Both the position numbers and the translations under genes were made by a program. Positions 12,060-23,622 of a DNA stretch of 64,000 nt are shown piece after piece. The stretch covers positions 993,530 to 1,057,529 of the forward strand of contig NC_066838.1 of assembly GCF_001640805.2 (NCBI RefSeq). Direction: 5' to 3'. Position 1 is the stretch's first letter; every line of letters begins with the position of its first letter. The notes under the pieces were generated by a model. It did not search any database and was not told the origin of the DNA. It worked only from the letters and a program-made list of their open reading frames with translations. This stretch comes from Lates calcarifer (taxonomy: Eukaryota > Chordata > Actinopteri > Centropomidae).

Positions 12060-12430
12060 ATAAGCTGCTTTTAGTAAGTAAAAAGTATCTGTATCGTATC
12101 CGTATCTGCGACACTGGCCCTGAACCAGAAACAGACCAGAGTCAGGAGAAATAATGCCACAGGAGAGAGACTGAGCTGTGATGTGAGGAACACGAGTGGA
12201 CTGGGCAGATGCCAGGGTGAGTGAACAGCAGCTAATGATGGCGAACACCGCGTCCATAACACAACATTATAAAGTTCCACATCACATCACATATCAGGAT
12301 AGAACAAAACTAGTACTTGTCGTTTGCTACTGGCAGCAGTATTGATACTTGTCCATTACAGACACTGAATAGCGAGTATCCGCTTGTATCAGTCATGTCT
12401 TGTACTGCTCAATATACCACCTCACTAGCG
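12060..12430. repeat. possible dispersed repeat rich in GTATC/GTATCG motifs
   Basis: Two clusters of GTATC, GATAC and GTATCGTATC motifs at about 12,090-12,110 and 12,340-12,410 flank a unique-looking middle. This resembles a fish DNA-transposon-derived repeat. The class is uncertain and no terminal repeats were found. Confidence 0.3.
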
Positions 12431-12449
12431 TAGTTTCTTTTCCTGACAG

Positions 12450-13620
12450 GAAAGTACAGTGGTGGAAAAAGGTTTGCATTTGTGAAATATTGCATTAAGA
12501 ATCACTTTTAGATCTTCAAGTGCAATTTCTTTTAGTACAGTCACAGCCAACATACTAAAAACTTCAAATTGATTGGTTCCATAAAAATATATAAGAAATT
12601 TTGAGTACTGGGTCATTTTGGTATCAGTGATCCACTAATGAAGGTCGTGGTTTTTATTAAAAGACAATTTTTGTTGCCGTGCTTCATGTCTATATAAAGC
12701 CAGCACATTTGAAAGTTCTTCAGAGACAAAAATGGCTAAAACAAGGAACCTAACGCAGGAAACACACCTGAAGATACAGATTCTCAGCCAGGAAGGGTAC
12801 AGCTGCCGTCAGATAGCCAGGAAGTGCAGATGCACTCACAGCTTGGAAGACAAACCAAGATCTGGGCGTCCAAGGATTTCTTCAGCAATGACCGCATCCT
12901 GATCCGCATGTGCAGGGAAAACCACCCAATGACATCACAGGAGCTTCAGCAGCAGTGGTCAAACCAAACTGGTGTCCAGTGTTCCACCCACACTGTACGT
13001 GGTCGACTTTTAGATCATGGCTAAAGGTCCTACAAGGCTGTCAAGAAGCCCCTGATCAATGAGAGACAGAGGTTAGCCCAGCGTCTTTGGGCCCAAGCAC
13101 ACAAGAACTGGACAGCCAGGAACTGGAAGAAGACTCCAGTTTGACTCCAGATGAATCCAGTTTCCAGCTTTATCCTCCTCCTGATAATATGAGGGTACAC
13201 AGAAGGCCAGGCCAAGCTTTATCTCCAGCATGTACAGTACCTACTGTCAAGCATGGTGGAGGCAGTATCATGGTTTGTGGATGCATGAGTGCTGCTGGTG
13301 TTGGTCATCTCACTGTCTGTGATGGCACATTGAACTCTGCCAAGTATTGTGCCATTCTGGAAACCTACATGCTCCCTTCTGCATGTGTACTGTGTACAAG
13401 ATTACCCCTCAACAGTGTGAAAGGCTCGTGGGGAACATGCCAGCCAGGATTAGAGCTCTACTGTGTGCTAATGGCAGGACTACTACATATGAATTTGATG
13501 ATGTGATGGTTTATTTATTTTTTGTTCAGTCTTGAACACATTCTCTGTTATTTGTTGACTTTGATACTGACAGTGTTGAGGCCTGACATATTGAAACTGT
13601 CAAGAATTTATTTTTGTTAG
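12450..13620 (+). mobile_element. Tc1-like DNA transposon, degenerate
   Basis: Sequence around a broken Tc1-family transposase (see the pseudogene at 12732-13510). It probably begins near the CAGTGGTGGAAAAAGG stretch at about 12,458, but I could not find a matching inverted end on the right. The limits are therefore approximate. Confidence 0.7.
12732..13510 (+). pseudogene. Tc1-like transposase pseudogene
   Basis: Starts with an N-terminal helix-turn-helix (LKIQILSQEGYSCRQIARK). The remainder is spread over several frames: a second DNA-binding part with SNDRILIRMCRENHPMTSQE, a catalytic block with DESSFQLYP, then VKHGGGSIMVCGCMSAAG and LNSAKYCAILETYML. The usual VWG reads VCG. The segment that should hold the second catalytic Asp (FQQDN-type motif) is deleted, and the chain jumps to the C-terminal CERLVGNMPARIRALL block. 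A cut-and-paste integrase that cannot be active. Confidence 0.85.
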
Positions 13621-13849
13621 TTTTTTTTTGTAAACAATAAACAAAAAATATCATTTGTATTTGTTTGTGCCTGTCTAATGCAGCCACACCTTTTGAAACA
13701 CAAAAAAGATAACATTTCATGATAATATAGTAGTCGACTTGATGTCGGAGCTTGGAGCTTAGCTGAAAACAGACACATTTTCCTCTGAATTTTAGCCTTT
13801 ATGTCCTGTAAAACATTGGTCATTTTCAGACAACATTAAATATAAATCT

Positions 13850-14200
13850 CGAAAAAAAAAAAAAGTAACCAGCAAATTGCTCTTTAAAGGTCAATTCTCC
13901 CAGGTTTTGAGATCTTTGCCTTCACTCCAATACAATGGAGGTGAACATTAATATAACCAAGTATAAGATGAAGTTGTATAAAATAATAATATAGGTAGAT
14001 GGGAATGCCTGTTTTTTTTTTTTTTTCCAGTTTCCAAAACCCATAAACAGAGAAATGATCTGGGCTCCAGTACAGTGATTAGGATGATAGTTGGTCATTT
14101 AACTTGTCAGGCAATTTTTGCATAACCAAACTGAAGACATTTGAAGACTGTGAAGTACAGCTTCCCTGAACATGAAGTGCTTTGTTTGACATTAATTGAA
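13850..14200. repeat. probable dispersed fish repeat
   Basis: Phrases such as TTTTGAGATC, CCAATACAATGGAGGTGAAC and CAGAGAAATGATCTGG resemble an abundant teleost interspersed repeat. There is an internal T-homopolymer near 14,012. The family is not named and the limits are approximate. Confidence 0.35.
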
Positions 14201-14394
14201 GTGGACTCAGAGAAGGGGCAGTGAGGTGGATGATGCTACAGTTTCTGAGTCAAAGGAGGACACAGTAAACATCAAAGAGGCAGTATCTTATCTCCAGTTC
14301 CAGAAGTTCTGATACATCACTTGTCCTCATGAATGATTATCATTGTTATTTTTTATTATTATATTATATTTTATTATTATTTGCTGTGAAAACT

Positions 14395-14690
14395 ATCCAC
14401 CTATACCACTTATCTGTTAAGGATCACAGGAGGCTGGAGTCTATCCCAGCTGAAACTGGGTGAGAGGGGGATCGCCAGTCCATCACAGGGCCAACACATA
14501 TAGACAAACAACCATTCACACTCATTCACACCAATTAATCTAACGTACGTGTCTTTGGACTGTGGGAGGAAGCCAGAGTACCCAGAGTACCTGGAGAGAA
14601 CCCACGCAGGCACAGGAGAACATGCAAACTCCACAAACTCTTGCTGTGTGACAGTGCCAACCACTGCACCACCGTGCCACCCCTTAACAG
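14395..14690 (-). mobile_element. tRNA-type fish SINE, minus orientation
   Basis: Reads, on the minus strand, the same body as the SINE at 51917-52273: the promoter-like head (GGTGGTGCAGTGGTTGGCAC region), then TCTCCTGTGCCTGCGTGGG, CAGTCCAAAGACACGTACG and the GGCTGGAGTCTATCCCAGC-type tail. It is a separate, diverged insertion whose tail lies to the left. Confidence 0.75.
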
Positions 14691-15179
14691 TAATTACTGT
14701 TTAAAATTGCATCATGTCAGTATTTTTTTTCTAACAAATTATAAGCTCTCTGTGGAATCTTAACTGTTTTGTGTGACATTTTGTCTTTGATTTTTTTGTC
14801 ATCTTGGCTACATTAATGCATAGGACATTTTACCAAGGGTGTGTATTTTGTGTAATTTTAGAATTTTAATGTCAGCTTCTATGATATGTCTATGAAATTC
14901 ATTAAAACTGCAATGTTGTGATTCCACTGCCAATACAACATAAAATCATGCATTCCACTTTATAAGGCTTTTATTCTGGAGTCCTGGCTTCAAAATTGTA
15001 GTTTGCTCAATTTTCCAGATTGTACCATTTTCTCATGTTTAACCCATATGGAGCAAATATATGCTCTACTGCTCTATGCAACTAAATGGTGAGGGTATGT
15101 TGGTATGGAAGTGTGTACTGATATTATTGTCTGTGTGTGTATACATGTGTGTTTATGTGTACAGTGTACATATATTATA

Positions 15180-15292
15180 CCTCAGCAGTCTTGCTGAGGA
15201 GAGACAGGTGTATCCCGCCTCTCACTCAATGTCAGCTGGGACTGGCTCCAGCCCCTGCGCAACCCTAAAGTGGTATAATGGATGTCTGTCCC
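15180..15292 (+). mobile_element. SINE 3' fragment
   Basis: Contains the CCCGCCTCTCACTCAATGTC and GGGACTGGCTCCAGCCCCTG tail region of the same SINE family. The head is missing. It abuts the left arm of the inverted structure described next. Confidence 0.6.
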
Positions 15293-16006
15293 ATCATTTA
15301 AAGAGACTGTCTAATGACACAATCTAAAACTGCGGCTGCCAACAAAACCAGGGAGACTTGTCAGAAGTTTGCTGGATAATTCATTTGTAATATGAGATGT
15401 AAGGACATGTAAAATATGTGATCATTTTTTCGGCTATTTGGATTACAGTCAACACATGGGTCACATGTCTGAGAATGAGCTGTTACTCACTGTTAATAAT
15501 GTTCTGCCTGGAACATTCAGGCTGTATATGTATGAAAGTAATGCAGTTATGTTAAATATTAACTGCATTTTAACAGTATTTCAGTATTTCTACTGGAGCC
15601 TCGGTGGAAATCTGAGCCTGGCAACAAGTCAGGATGAAATATAAGCATTCTATAAAGTGCTACACATTCATATTTCCCATCATTAATACTGAATATTTTG
15701 GTATGTTGTCTACAATTACAACAGCCCGTCATATTGTCTTTCAGGACAATAATGCCCCCCACCCCCATTTAAATGATTATTCAAATCAATAATATGCAAC
15801 ACTAATGATGCAAAATTCTGCCACTTGACTGTGAGAAAAAAAAGCTAGAAATTAAAATACCTGAAATTGGAAATGGAAAAAAACACACTCCCTACCATCC
15901 ACTTCATACCTTTTTTTTTTTTTTTTTTTTACGACTGACAGTGTTTAGACAACCCCATTCTACAGACTCAGCTTCTCTCAGTCGTTGTGCCAATATCGAT
16001 TGGTTC
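15293..16006. repeat. left arm of large inverted repeat
   Basis: The reverse complement of this segment matches 18015-18507 in long collinear blocks, for example CATTATTGTCCTGAAAGACA, AATATTCAGTATTAAT, TTCCAGGCAGAACAT and GGCACAACGACT. The left copy is longer because of extra sequence in the middle and a T-homopolymer at 15,911-15,930. No coding sequence was seen. Confidence 0.8.
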
Positions 16007-16762
16007 TTGGTGGCACCGGGTGTTGGGCAAAGCTGAAAATTGGACTCATCAGAGAAGATGACCTTACTCTAGTCCTCTATGGTCCAATCCTTATGGTCTT
16101 TTGCAAACCTCAGCCTGGCTCTTCTTTGCTTCTCATTGATGAAGGGCTTTCTTGAGCCCTGCCCCCAGGAGCCTGTTTCGAACCGTTCTCGCCGTTCACT
16201 TCACCCCAGCTGCTGTTTGCCATTCTTTTTGTAGGTCACTTGATGTCATCCTGCGGTCGCTGAGTGACTTTCGAATGAGTTGACGGTCATCCTGGTCAGT
16301 GGAGAGTTGTTTTCGCCCTCTGCCAGCCTGTAGCTTTGTTGTTTCCAAAGTCTGACCTTGTTCTTATGAATCTCCGTCTTAGAAACTTTAAGGATGGAAG
16401 CAACCTGACGCTCACTGTATCCCTCTGCCAGTAAAGCCAGAATTGAACCCTTCTTTTCCTCACTCAAAACTGTTCTTTTCAACTCTTTTGGCATGGTCAG
16501 TAGTTATTTTTTTATTCCAATTACTTTTGAGGTTCTACTAGCACTGTTTTTGCCATCCAGCTGGTCCTATTGCAAGAGAATAGTGATGAAGTTTTTATAC
16601 TTTTCCTTGTTAAACAAGATTTGGTTCAGGTAATCACCTAATCAATACCTCATTAAGTAGAATGAGGAATTCAACAGACCCTAGAATGGAATGGCTGTCA
16701 AACATGTAGAGATGCTGATTTCAGAAAAATTTGAAGTGGTCTCTTAATTTTTTCCAGAGCTG
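16007..16762 (-). mobile_element. truncated Tc1-like transposon
   Basis: The right end carries the characteristic Tc1 terminus (CAGCTCTGGAAAAAATTAAG on the minus strand) next to a TA target dinucleotide at 16763-16764. Inside is the 5' half of a transposase. The element is cut off at about 16007, where the inverted-repeat arm begins, so the opposite terminus is lost. Confidence 0.85.
16010..16494 (-). pseudogene. Tc1-like transposase pseudogene, N-terminal half
   Basis: ATG at 16494 opens an 82-codon stretch with a helix-turn-helix (EEKKGSILALLAEGYSERQV, then SKTEIHKNKVRLW). A frameshift follows. Further blocks are visible in other frames: KPFINEKQRRARLRFAKDHK and SDESNFQLCPTPG, which includes the first catalytic Asp. 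The chain ends abruptly there, before the second and third catalytic residues. Inactive relic. Confidence 0.85.
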
Positions 16763-17850
16763 TATATATATAAAATAAGTACAATAATGCTTTTTACTTA
16801 CTGAGTGAGCGTTTTTGTGCTTTAGTCAGAGAGGAGAGGAGATCTGACTGAAATGTTTATTTACAATCGTGGAAAATATTCAGCATCTTTGTTCTATCAA
16901 AATGAAGATAAAATAGTGAGTATGTGATCATTTAGTGTGATCTATAGATCTTTATTATATATATGCTAGTTTTCCAGTGATCTGACTGGTCAGTAGTTGG
17001 GCTGTTGACAGATTTTAATCCGATCCTCTGAAGTTAACCTGCCCCAGAGCAGGTTAGCCATTCAGCATCAGTGGCCATGGCGATTTACCGATTTACTGCT
17101 ATAAGAAGTGAACCACCATCATAAGAGTTAAACCTGAAGTTACCTCGCTAACCACAAATCCTGCTTCGTAGGACAGGCCTCAGGCTTCAGGACTGATGTT
17201 TAAAAATCAAGCTCAATTTTTAGACATTTTTGTCACTGTGTAACTTTATTTTCTAAATCTGACCCTACACAAAAAATGCATCAAAATCAATGTTGCTACT
17301 ATGTGGTAGTACAATACAGATATGTAAAAGTTGTTATAATAATGTATATCTTCATAATATAATAATAATAATATGTTCAATGTAACTTTTTAAAAGGTAT
17401 ACACAAGGATGAATTTTAATTCATCATAGCTCTGTGAAGTTCTCAGCAGCATGACAGTATCCTGATGTACTGTCTGCTGCCAAAGATCCATCACTACAGT
17501 ACTAACTGTTGTTTCGAATGAAACTGTGTTTTAAAGCTACATGTGTAATTACTGATCTGGCTTCATCTCTCCAGTTTATCAGTTCTGCTAAATGCAGTGG
17601 GAACACTAATCCATCCAGACCACACAGTGTTATCTCTCCAACCACAATCAGCTGAGAGGGAGATGAGCACTGTCTGATCTCCCTCACCTCTCCAATAACA
17701 ATAATGTTGCATCATCATTTTATGACATGTATGTCTGGTTTTAATGATTTTTCACGATAACAATAATTTTCACTATATACCAAATAATTTCATTTTAGAA
17801 ACATTATATTTATACCATATATAAACTGTATACAGTTGTATTCAACCACT

Positions 17851-17902
<52 letters not shown>

Positions 17903-18014
17903 GCGAGGTTACTGGAGTAACTTCAGAGTAATTTATTGACATGAGGTGTAACTTCCTGATTAACCTGTATTACAAAAGGTGGATAGGTTTGTTGCCATGG
18001 TAATTTATGCTATA
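16763..18014. repeat. AT-rich interior of inverted structure
   Basis: Contains two short diverged inverted segments (GAAGTTACCTCGCTAACC near 17,130 and AAGCGAGGTTACTGG near 17,901) and a CTGCTTCGTAGGACAGGCCT phrase repeated near 18,631. This suggests a non-autonomous DNA element. No supported gene was seen. Confidence 0.4.
17848..17900. repeat. (ATT)n microsatellite
   Basis: About 17 uninterrupted ATT units inside the interior of the inverted structure. Confidence 0.95.
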
Positions 18015-18507
18015 TATATATATTGATATTGGCACAACGACTAAGAGAAGCTGACTCCGTAGGATGGGGGTTGTCTAAAGATCGTCAGTCTCCAGAATAT
18101 AAATAAATACAAAGGGTAATGTTTTTTATGCTCCACTTTTTCCATTTCCAATTTAATTTTTTTTCTCACAGTCAAGAATTTAGCATCATTAGTGTTGCAT
18201 ATTATAGATCTGAATAACAATGTATGTGGGGCATTATTGTCCTGAAAGACAATATAATGTGACAGGCTGTTGTATTTGTAGACTACAGACCAAAATATTC
18301 AGTATTAATAATGGGAAATATGAATATGTACAAAATATTGCACCATGCGTGTTCCAGGCAGAACATCATTAACAGTAACAGCTCATTCTCTGTGCCCTTA
18401 CATCTCTCTCTTATTACAAATTAAGAATCCAGAGAACGTGGGACAAGTCTCCCTGGCTTTGTTTGATAGCTGCAGTTTTACATTGTGTCGTTAGAGTCTC
18501 TTTAAAT
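18015..18507. repeat. right arm of large inverted repeat
   Basis: Inverted counterpart of 15293-16006, matching from the ATTGATATTGGCACAACGAC edge to the GAGTCTCTTTAAAT edge. It is shorter than its partner by roughly 220 bp of internal indels. Confidence 0.8.
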
Positions 18508-21359
18508 TCCTCGTAAACCAACAGAATTAACAAGCAAATAATTAGCTTCATAAGACCGCTAAGCCAGTCTGCTGTTGTTAGGTTTAGTGAAGCCAGATAA
18601 TGAAAAAATATCCTGGGTATGTTGAACTTGCTTCGTAGTACAGGCCTCTGGATATTGCAGAGCCAGTATCAGAGATACCTGCAGAATGAAGACAGGGAGA
18701 GGGATAGAAAAGACAGGAAAAGTGAAAACTACAGGAGAAAGACAAAACATAAAGTTAATGACATTCAGTATTATTATAAAACATGCATGAAGAGAGAGAG
18801 TGAGAGAAAATGAGAGAAAAAGAAGGAGTTCCACCTAGCAGTCTAGACCATAGCAACATAAGGTAATGCAATCCAAAGTAACTGAATGATTAGATCATGT
18901 TTTTCTGAGATGGGCCAAATACAACAAGTTCAGTTTTACTTTATGTCTTTAGGAAATTCCTCAAGTTTGACTTATTTCATATGGCTTCATAGATAAATAT
19001 AAATGGGTGTTAACTAATGGAAATGTATACAGAAATCAGACTTATAGGGATTTATAGTGAAACCGGACCCTGTGTAACTCCATGACTAACATGTATGGAA
19101 GAGTCATTGTTAAAATGAACAAACTGGAATTGATCTGACAAATATGACTTAAACCAGCATAGTGTGGATCCATATATCCCAATGAAATGTTTGTAATAAA
19201 TTATGGTGATCAGTGGTGCTCAGTGCAGCACTAAAATCTAGCAGGACTAGAATAGAGACTAGATTTAGGATTGCTAAATCTGTATCAACTTTGAATAGAT
19301 TTCTTTAAATTCACATTTGAAATCTTGTAATTGGCTGAAAGCCCTGAAATGATCCTTTCTGACATAAATATTCACTTTGTATGTTTCTGTTTTTGCTATT
19401 TGAGTTGAACTCAACCATACCACTACATGTTAGAAACAGAGAGAATAATAAAACCATGACAGTCACAATCCAGCCCCTCACACTCACCAGTAGTCCTGGC
19501 AGATGTGAATCCTTCACTACACCACTGCTGACACTAATAAACCCCCTAGCCCATTGGCTGGCTCTCATGTCTCCTCCCTGTATAATCCAGGGCAGGCCCA
19601 CAGTGAAACAGGGGCCATCTGTTCCACCTCCCACTATCTCCACTATCCGGCATCCACATTTTGAGCCATCAGCATCACATCATCCTACCCACATTATATC
19701 CTGAAAGGATTCTACTTTGATTCATCCTAAATCACACACGCTAAGTTGAAAACACAGCCATACAGTGACACAGACCAGTTGCAGGGTAACCCAACAAAGG
19801 TCAGATATCCATTACATTAGTCTGATATAAATAACATCCCACTAGTGGGAAAGTGGTGGTAACCAATAACTGAACAAATGAATTCAGGCAACGAGAAAAA
19901 TAAAATCTGATTAGTTTCCAAAACATACATCCTCTATAAGGTTCTCTTTGTGTTGTAGTATACAGTTATTGCAGACATGACTTAGACAGTCAGGTGTATT
20001 AGTTATATATTAGTTGTAAAATTAGGATAATGTCTGATAAATATTTGTTTGAAGAGGGGATTGAAACCTTATGTGTATTCATTTTATTTCATTTTATTGT
20101 TTACAGCAAGCAATAATAACAATAAATGTTAGTTGCGTATTGTGAATTATGAATGGTAGACAGAAAGCAACACACCCCAGTTGATTATCAGAGCAAGGCT
20201 GTTTCAAATAAAATGTCAATCAAGTTTATCAAAGTAATTAACAATTTACCATTCTCTATTTTTCAATTCACATACATTTGTGCTGTGGTTCATTTTATTT
20301 TTTGGGCCCAAAATCAGACTTGGAGACAGGGAAACGGTTACTGTGCCAGCTTCCCTGCCAGCAGGTAAGGGAAAAAGGTGAAGACTGGCTGAAACCTGGC
20401 TCTGTTTTCATCAGATCGCCACTGTTTCAATCAAATCAACTTTCAATCAATCAAATCACTTGATAATTTATCACTCCATCTTTCATTTTACATCAATTTT
20501 TACTGCTCCATTTTTCATTTCACCTGGATTTTCATCACCTCCATTTTAATCAGTTCATTTTTCTGTGTGGGCTGTGTCAGTGTACCTTCAGTGCACCTAT
20601 GAAAGCCATAAATGTAAGTATTTCATTTTTTAATCTTTCAAAGGAATCTCAAAAACTACATACAGGGTGATATGAAATAGAAAACACATTTATTTCATAT
20701 TACATAAGCAGAAAAGTGAAAAACAATAAAGCCCTCTCTCTTCCCATACACCATCTCAGCTAAAAATGTATAAAAACTTGTGGTCTTGATAAAAGTCCAG
20801 CAGCCTGTAGCCTGTAGCTGAGTTCCCACAAATTACATGTGTTACAGACAGGTTCTTTAGGTTCTTTGCCAGATTTTCAGTCAGAGCCTGAGACTGTAGT
20901 GACTACAGCTGAGATAAACCAGAATTAGTAAGTCAGTTAAGTTACCTACTTCTGGCTGAAATGAACCTTAGAACACTGTGAGAGAGCCAGAGCTGGAAGA
21001 CATCACAATGTCCCCGAGTAAATTATTAAGAATCAAGTACCATGATATTTTTGTTCTTCTTTAGTCAAGTTCACTTGTATACAACTTTTCAAGGAGACAG
21101 GTGCTTTACAAAGAGCTTTACATAAGACATGAAAGACAAAGATAAGATCAAAAATAGACATTGGCAGGAGACACAAGTACATTATGTTTTGGAAAGTGGC
21201 AGGTAAAATAATGAGTAATAAGCAACAATATAAACATGTAAATTCATCTCATCCACATCTTTTTTTGAGAGTGAGATGGGAAGATGGATGTCACACATGG
21301 ACACACAAATTATTTTGTATTTCACTTCACAATTTCACAGCATGGAGATTAAACAAATG
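18508..21359. other. intergenic, no gene recognised
   Basis: AT-rich intergenic DNA. Apart from a short L2 LINE piece (19090-19275) I see only low-information sequence, including a T-rich stretch at 20,440-20,570 with repeated CCATTTTTCATTT-like phrases. Overlapping open frames near 19.3-19.7 kb on both strands show no family signature. Confidence 0.4.
19090..19275 (-). mobile_element. L2-type LINE fragment (reverse transcriptase)
   Basis: On the minus strand this reads a diverged SILVLLDFSAALSTTDHHN segment, equivalent to LVLLDLSAAFDTIDH in the copy at 23.1-23.2 kb. The nucleotide sequence also aligns with 23060-23170. The first catalytic Asp region is altered. Confidence 0.65.
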
Positions 21360-21560
21360 AGATGCAATGTGTTGAGTGAGCTTTGGACAGAGCCAGGATA
21401 GCTATTTCCCCCTGCTTTCAGTCTTTACATTAAGCTAGGCTAACTATGTCTCAACCCTGGCTCTGTACTGAACATATAAACATGAAGTTGATATCTATCT
21501 GAGCATCCTTGGAGAGAAAGCAAGCAAGTGTATGCAAAACTTATTGTTGTATGACTCTAC
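21360..21560. repeat. dispersed fish repeat (GACAGAGCCAGG type)
   Basis: Contains TTTGGACAGAGCCAGGATAG, TTTCCCCCTGCTTTCAGTCT and TAAGCTAGGCTAACT, phrases of an abundant percomorph interspersed repeat. A second, more diverged copy lies at 41525-41715. Confidence 0.55.
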
Positions 21561-22077
21561 ATCTGCCAGTGATGATATAAAATGATAATAATTAGTAAGT
21601 GTCTAAAATCATAATTTGTTGCTCAAAGATGGAGGAAACTGTTGAGAGTCTGTTATATGGGGAGTAGTGAATGAGGTTAATGTAATTTCATACACGAGAT
21701 CCACACTTGCTACTGAGCCATGTATCTATGGTGACAATAAGAAATCATGGGATGGAGGGGAAAACCCTCATTTTATGCACATGTTCTCCTTCTCCTGTTC
21801 TCCATCCGATCTTTATGCCCATCCAGCTGCATATAAAGGATGAAGAGTGAAAATAAAAATGCTTCATTTCCCATCCACTCACACAGTATTTTCCTGTGCT
21901 GTGCACTGGACTGTGCTCCTCAGACTGACATGGTGCTCTAGTTTTACCATTAGCTTTGTTTGAGTGCTGTTTCCAGAGGCTACAGTTTCATTCCACAGCA
22001 CACATGACACTGCTATTTGGTCACAGACATTTTCTGTTCACAGTAAGCTCACATTAAGAAAGAATCTCAGTTAAAAT

Positions 22078-22355
22078 TGTGACGAACCTGTCAGAGTAAT
22101 TCTCTCTGAGACTCCTGGGCGAAGTTTGGTCGTCAGGCAGATTCAGCTCACCTGGTCTGGCTGCACAATATAAACTAGTATCAGCCAGTCTTTGCCTCTC
22201 TCTACCCTCTGGCTTTCACTCTGTTTGGTTTTGGTTGTATTCTGTTTGTCTTAATGTTAGTTTCCTTTTCAATTATCTTAAATAAATGTGTTTTAGTTAG
22301 AACTTATGTGTGGTCTTCCCTCCTTTTTTCATGGCTTGTGAGCCGGGTCGTGACA
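22078..22355 (+). mobile_element. solo LTR
   Basis: A 278-bp unit bounded by TGTGACG and GTGACA (TG...CA ends), flanked on both sides by the 4-bp duplication AAAT (22074-22077 and 22356-22359). It has a TATA-like AATATAAAC at 22167-22175 and AATAAA at 22281-22286, in the order expected of an LTR on the plus strand. No internal retroelement sequence is present, so it arose by LTR-LTR recombination. Confidence 0.85.
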
Positions 22356-22639
22356 AAATAATCTTTTGTAAATCACTCTCCAAATGGATACATGTACAGA
22401 GATAATGTGCTTGCAGATACTATATCCTCTATGTATTTTTTGAAAGATAATTTTCATTGTTGAAATTCTGCCTTATTTTCCCACATGTTTGAAAGTAAAT
22501 GATTGATAGGGACAAAAATCTTTGGAATTTGTGCAGTATTGAGCAAGAGCAGTTTACCTGGCCACCGTGAACACACATTTTCAACCCTACCCATTTGCAT
22601 GCATCCTCAATTGCGAACCCTGTCTATTAACTTTATACA

Positions 22640-22930
22640 AAATGTAGTCAAAGTGACCATACTGTACCCTCAAAAGTTTTTCAGGTACTTCTTGTTCCAA
22701 ACATCTTGGAGAAGTTGCAACAGTTCTTCTGTGTATTTAGACTGCATGCTCTGTGGAGACCAGATGTATTGCAGGACTCCTTCTTGTCTCTGAAGTTAGT
22801 TCTTTATGAGTCTGGCTGTATGTTTGGACTCATTGTCCTGCTGCAGAATGAACCTGGGACCGATCAGACTGTTTCCTGATGGTACTGTGTGACTGATAAG
22901 AACCTGAAAACTTTTTTGCAGCACTGTATA
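22640..22930. mobile_element. Tc1-like transposon end fragment
   Basis: TACCCTCAAAAGTTTTTCAG near the left and TTTTTTGCAGCACTGTATA at the right resemble Tc1-like termini. The interior phrase GACTCATTGTCCTGCTGCAG recurs in fish Tc1 transposases read from the other strand. Strongly degenerate. Confidence 0.5.
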
Positions 22931-23017
22931 TAAGAACAAATGCATAACTATACTTGAAAGTAAGTATATCAGAGTATAAGGGTTGATTTTGCATAAGTAG
23001 CCTAATTGGGATGGGGT

Positions 23018-23555
23018 CTAAGAGACAGGTTGATGTACAAACTGAAGCCTATCAGATAGATAGGACTTAAACCAGTTTAGTGCGGTGCCTTTAATACCAA
23101 TAAAATGTTCCAGTCTCTGTAAAAGGATGAGATGGTCAATTGTATCAAAAGCAGCACTGAGATCTAACAAGACAAGTACAAGTCCATTGTCTGATTTAAT
23201 TAGGAGATCATTTGTAACTTTTACGAGTTCTGTCTCTGTGCTGTGATACAGCCTAAATCCTGACTGAAAAACCTCAAATAAACTATTATCCTGTAGAAAG
23301 TCACACAACTGTTTTGCAACTGCTTTCTCTAGGATTTTGGAAAGAAAGGGGAGGTTAGATATAGGTTTGTAATTGGCTAATATGTCTGGATCTAGAGTGG
23401 GCTTTTGTAGAAGAGGTTTGATTACAGCTGTTTTATACAACTGCAGCACATAACCTGTTACCAAGGACAGATTTAACATATCTAATACAGGAGTTGCAAA
23501 TTAAGGGCAGAGCTTCCTTAAGCAGCCTAGTTGGGATGGGGTCTAAGAGACATGT
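23018..23555 (-). pseudogene. L2 LINE reverse transcriptase fragment
   Basis: The longest intact piece is 153 codons (23479-23018), covering RT motifs 0-3 up to YLSDRLQFVH. Its 5' continuation (LDPIPT block) is in a shifted frame at about 23,555-23,480. It then runs straight into a second, truncated LDPIPI block at 23,035-22,995 instead of the expected YxDD motif. RNA-templated DNA synthesis function lost. Confidence 0.82.
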
Positions 23556-23622
23556 TGAAGGTGTAGATGCTGAAATAATTGATGTGAGCTGAGGGAGGTT
23601 GATGGGAGAAAAAGAGTCAAGG

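Noticed and set aside
16246..16494. 82-codon ORF as an independent small DNA-binding gene
   Set aside because: It is the N-terminal helix-turn-helix of a Tc1 transposase, next to the transposon terminus, with later transposase blocks out of frame.
19311..19704. Overlapping 110- and 107-codon ORFs on opposite strands
   Set aside because: Mutually antisense, no motif, no splice context; at most one could be real and neither has support.
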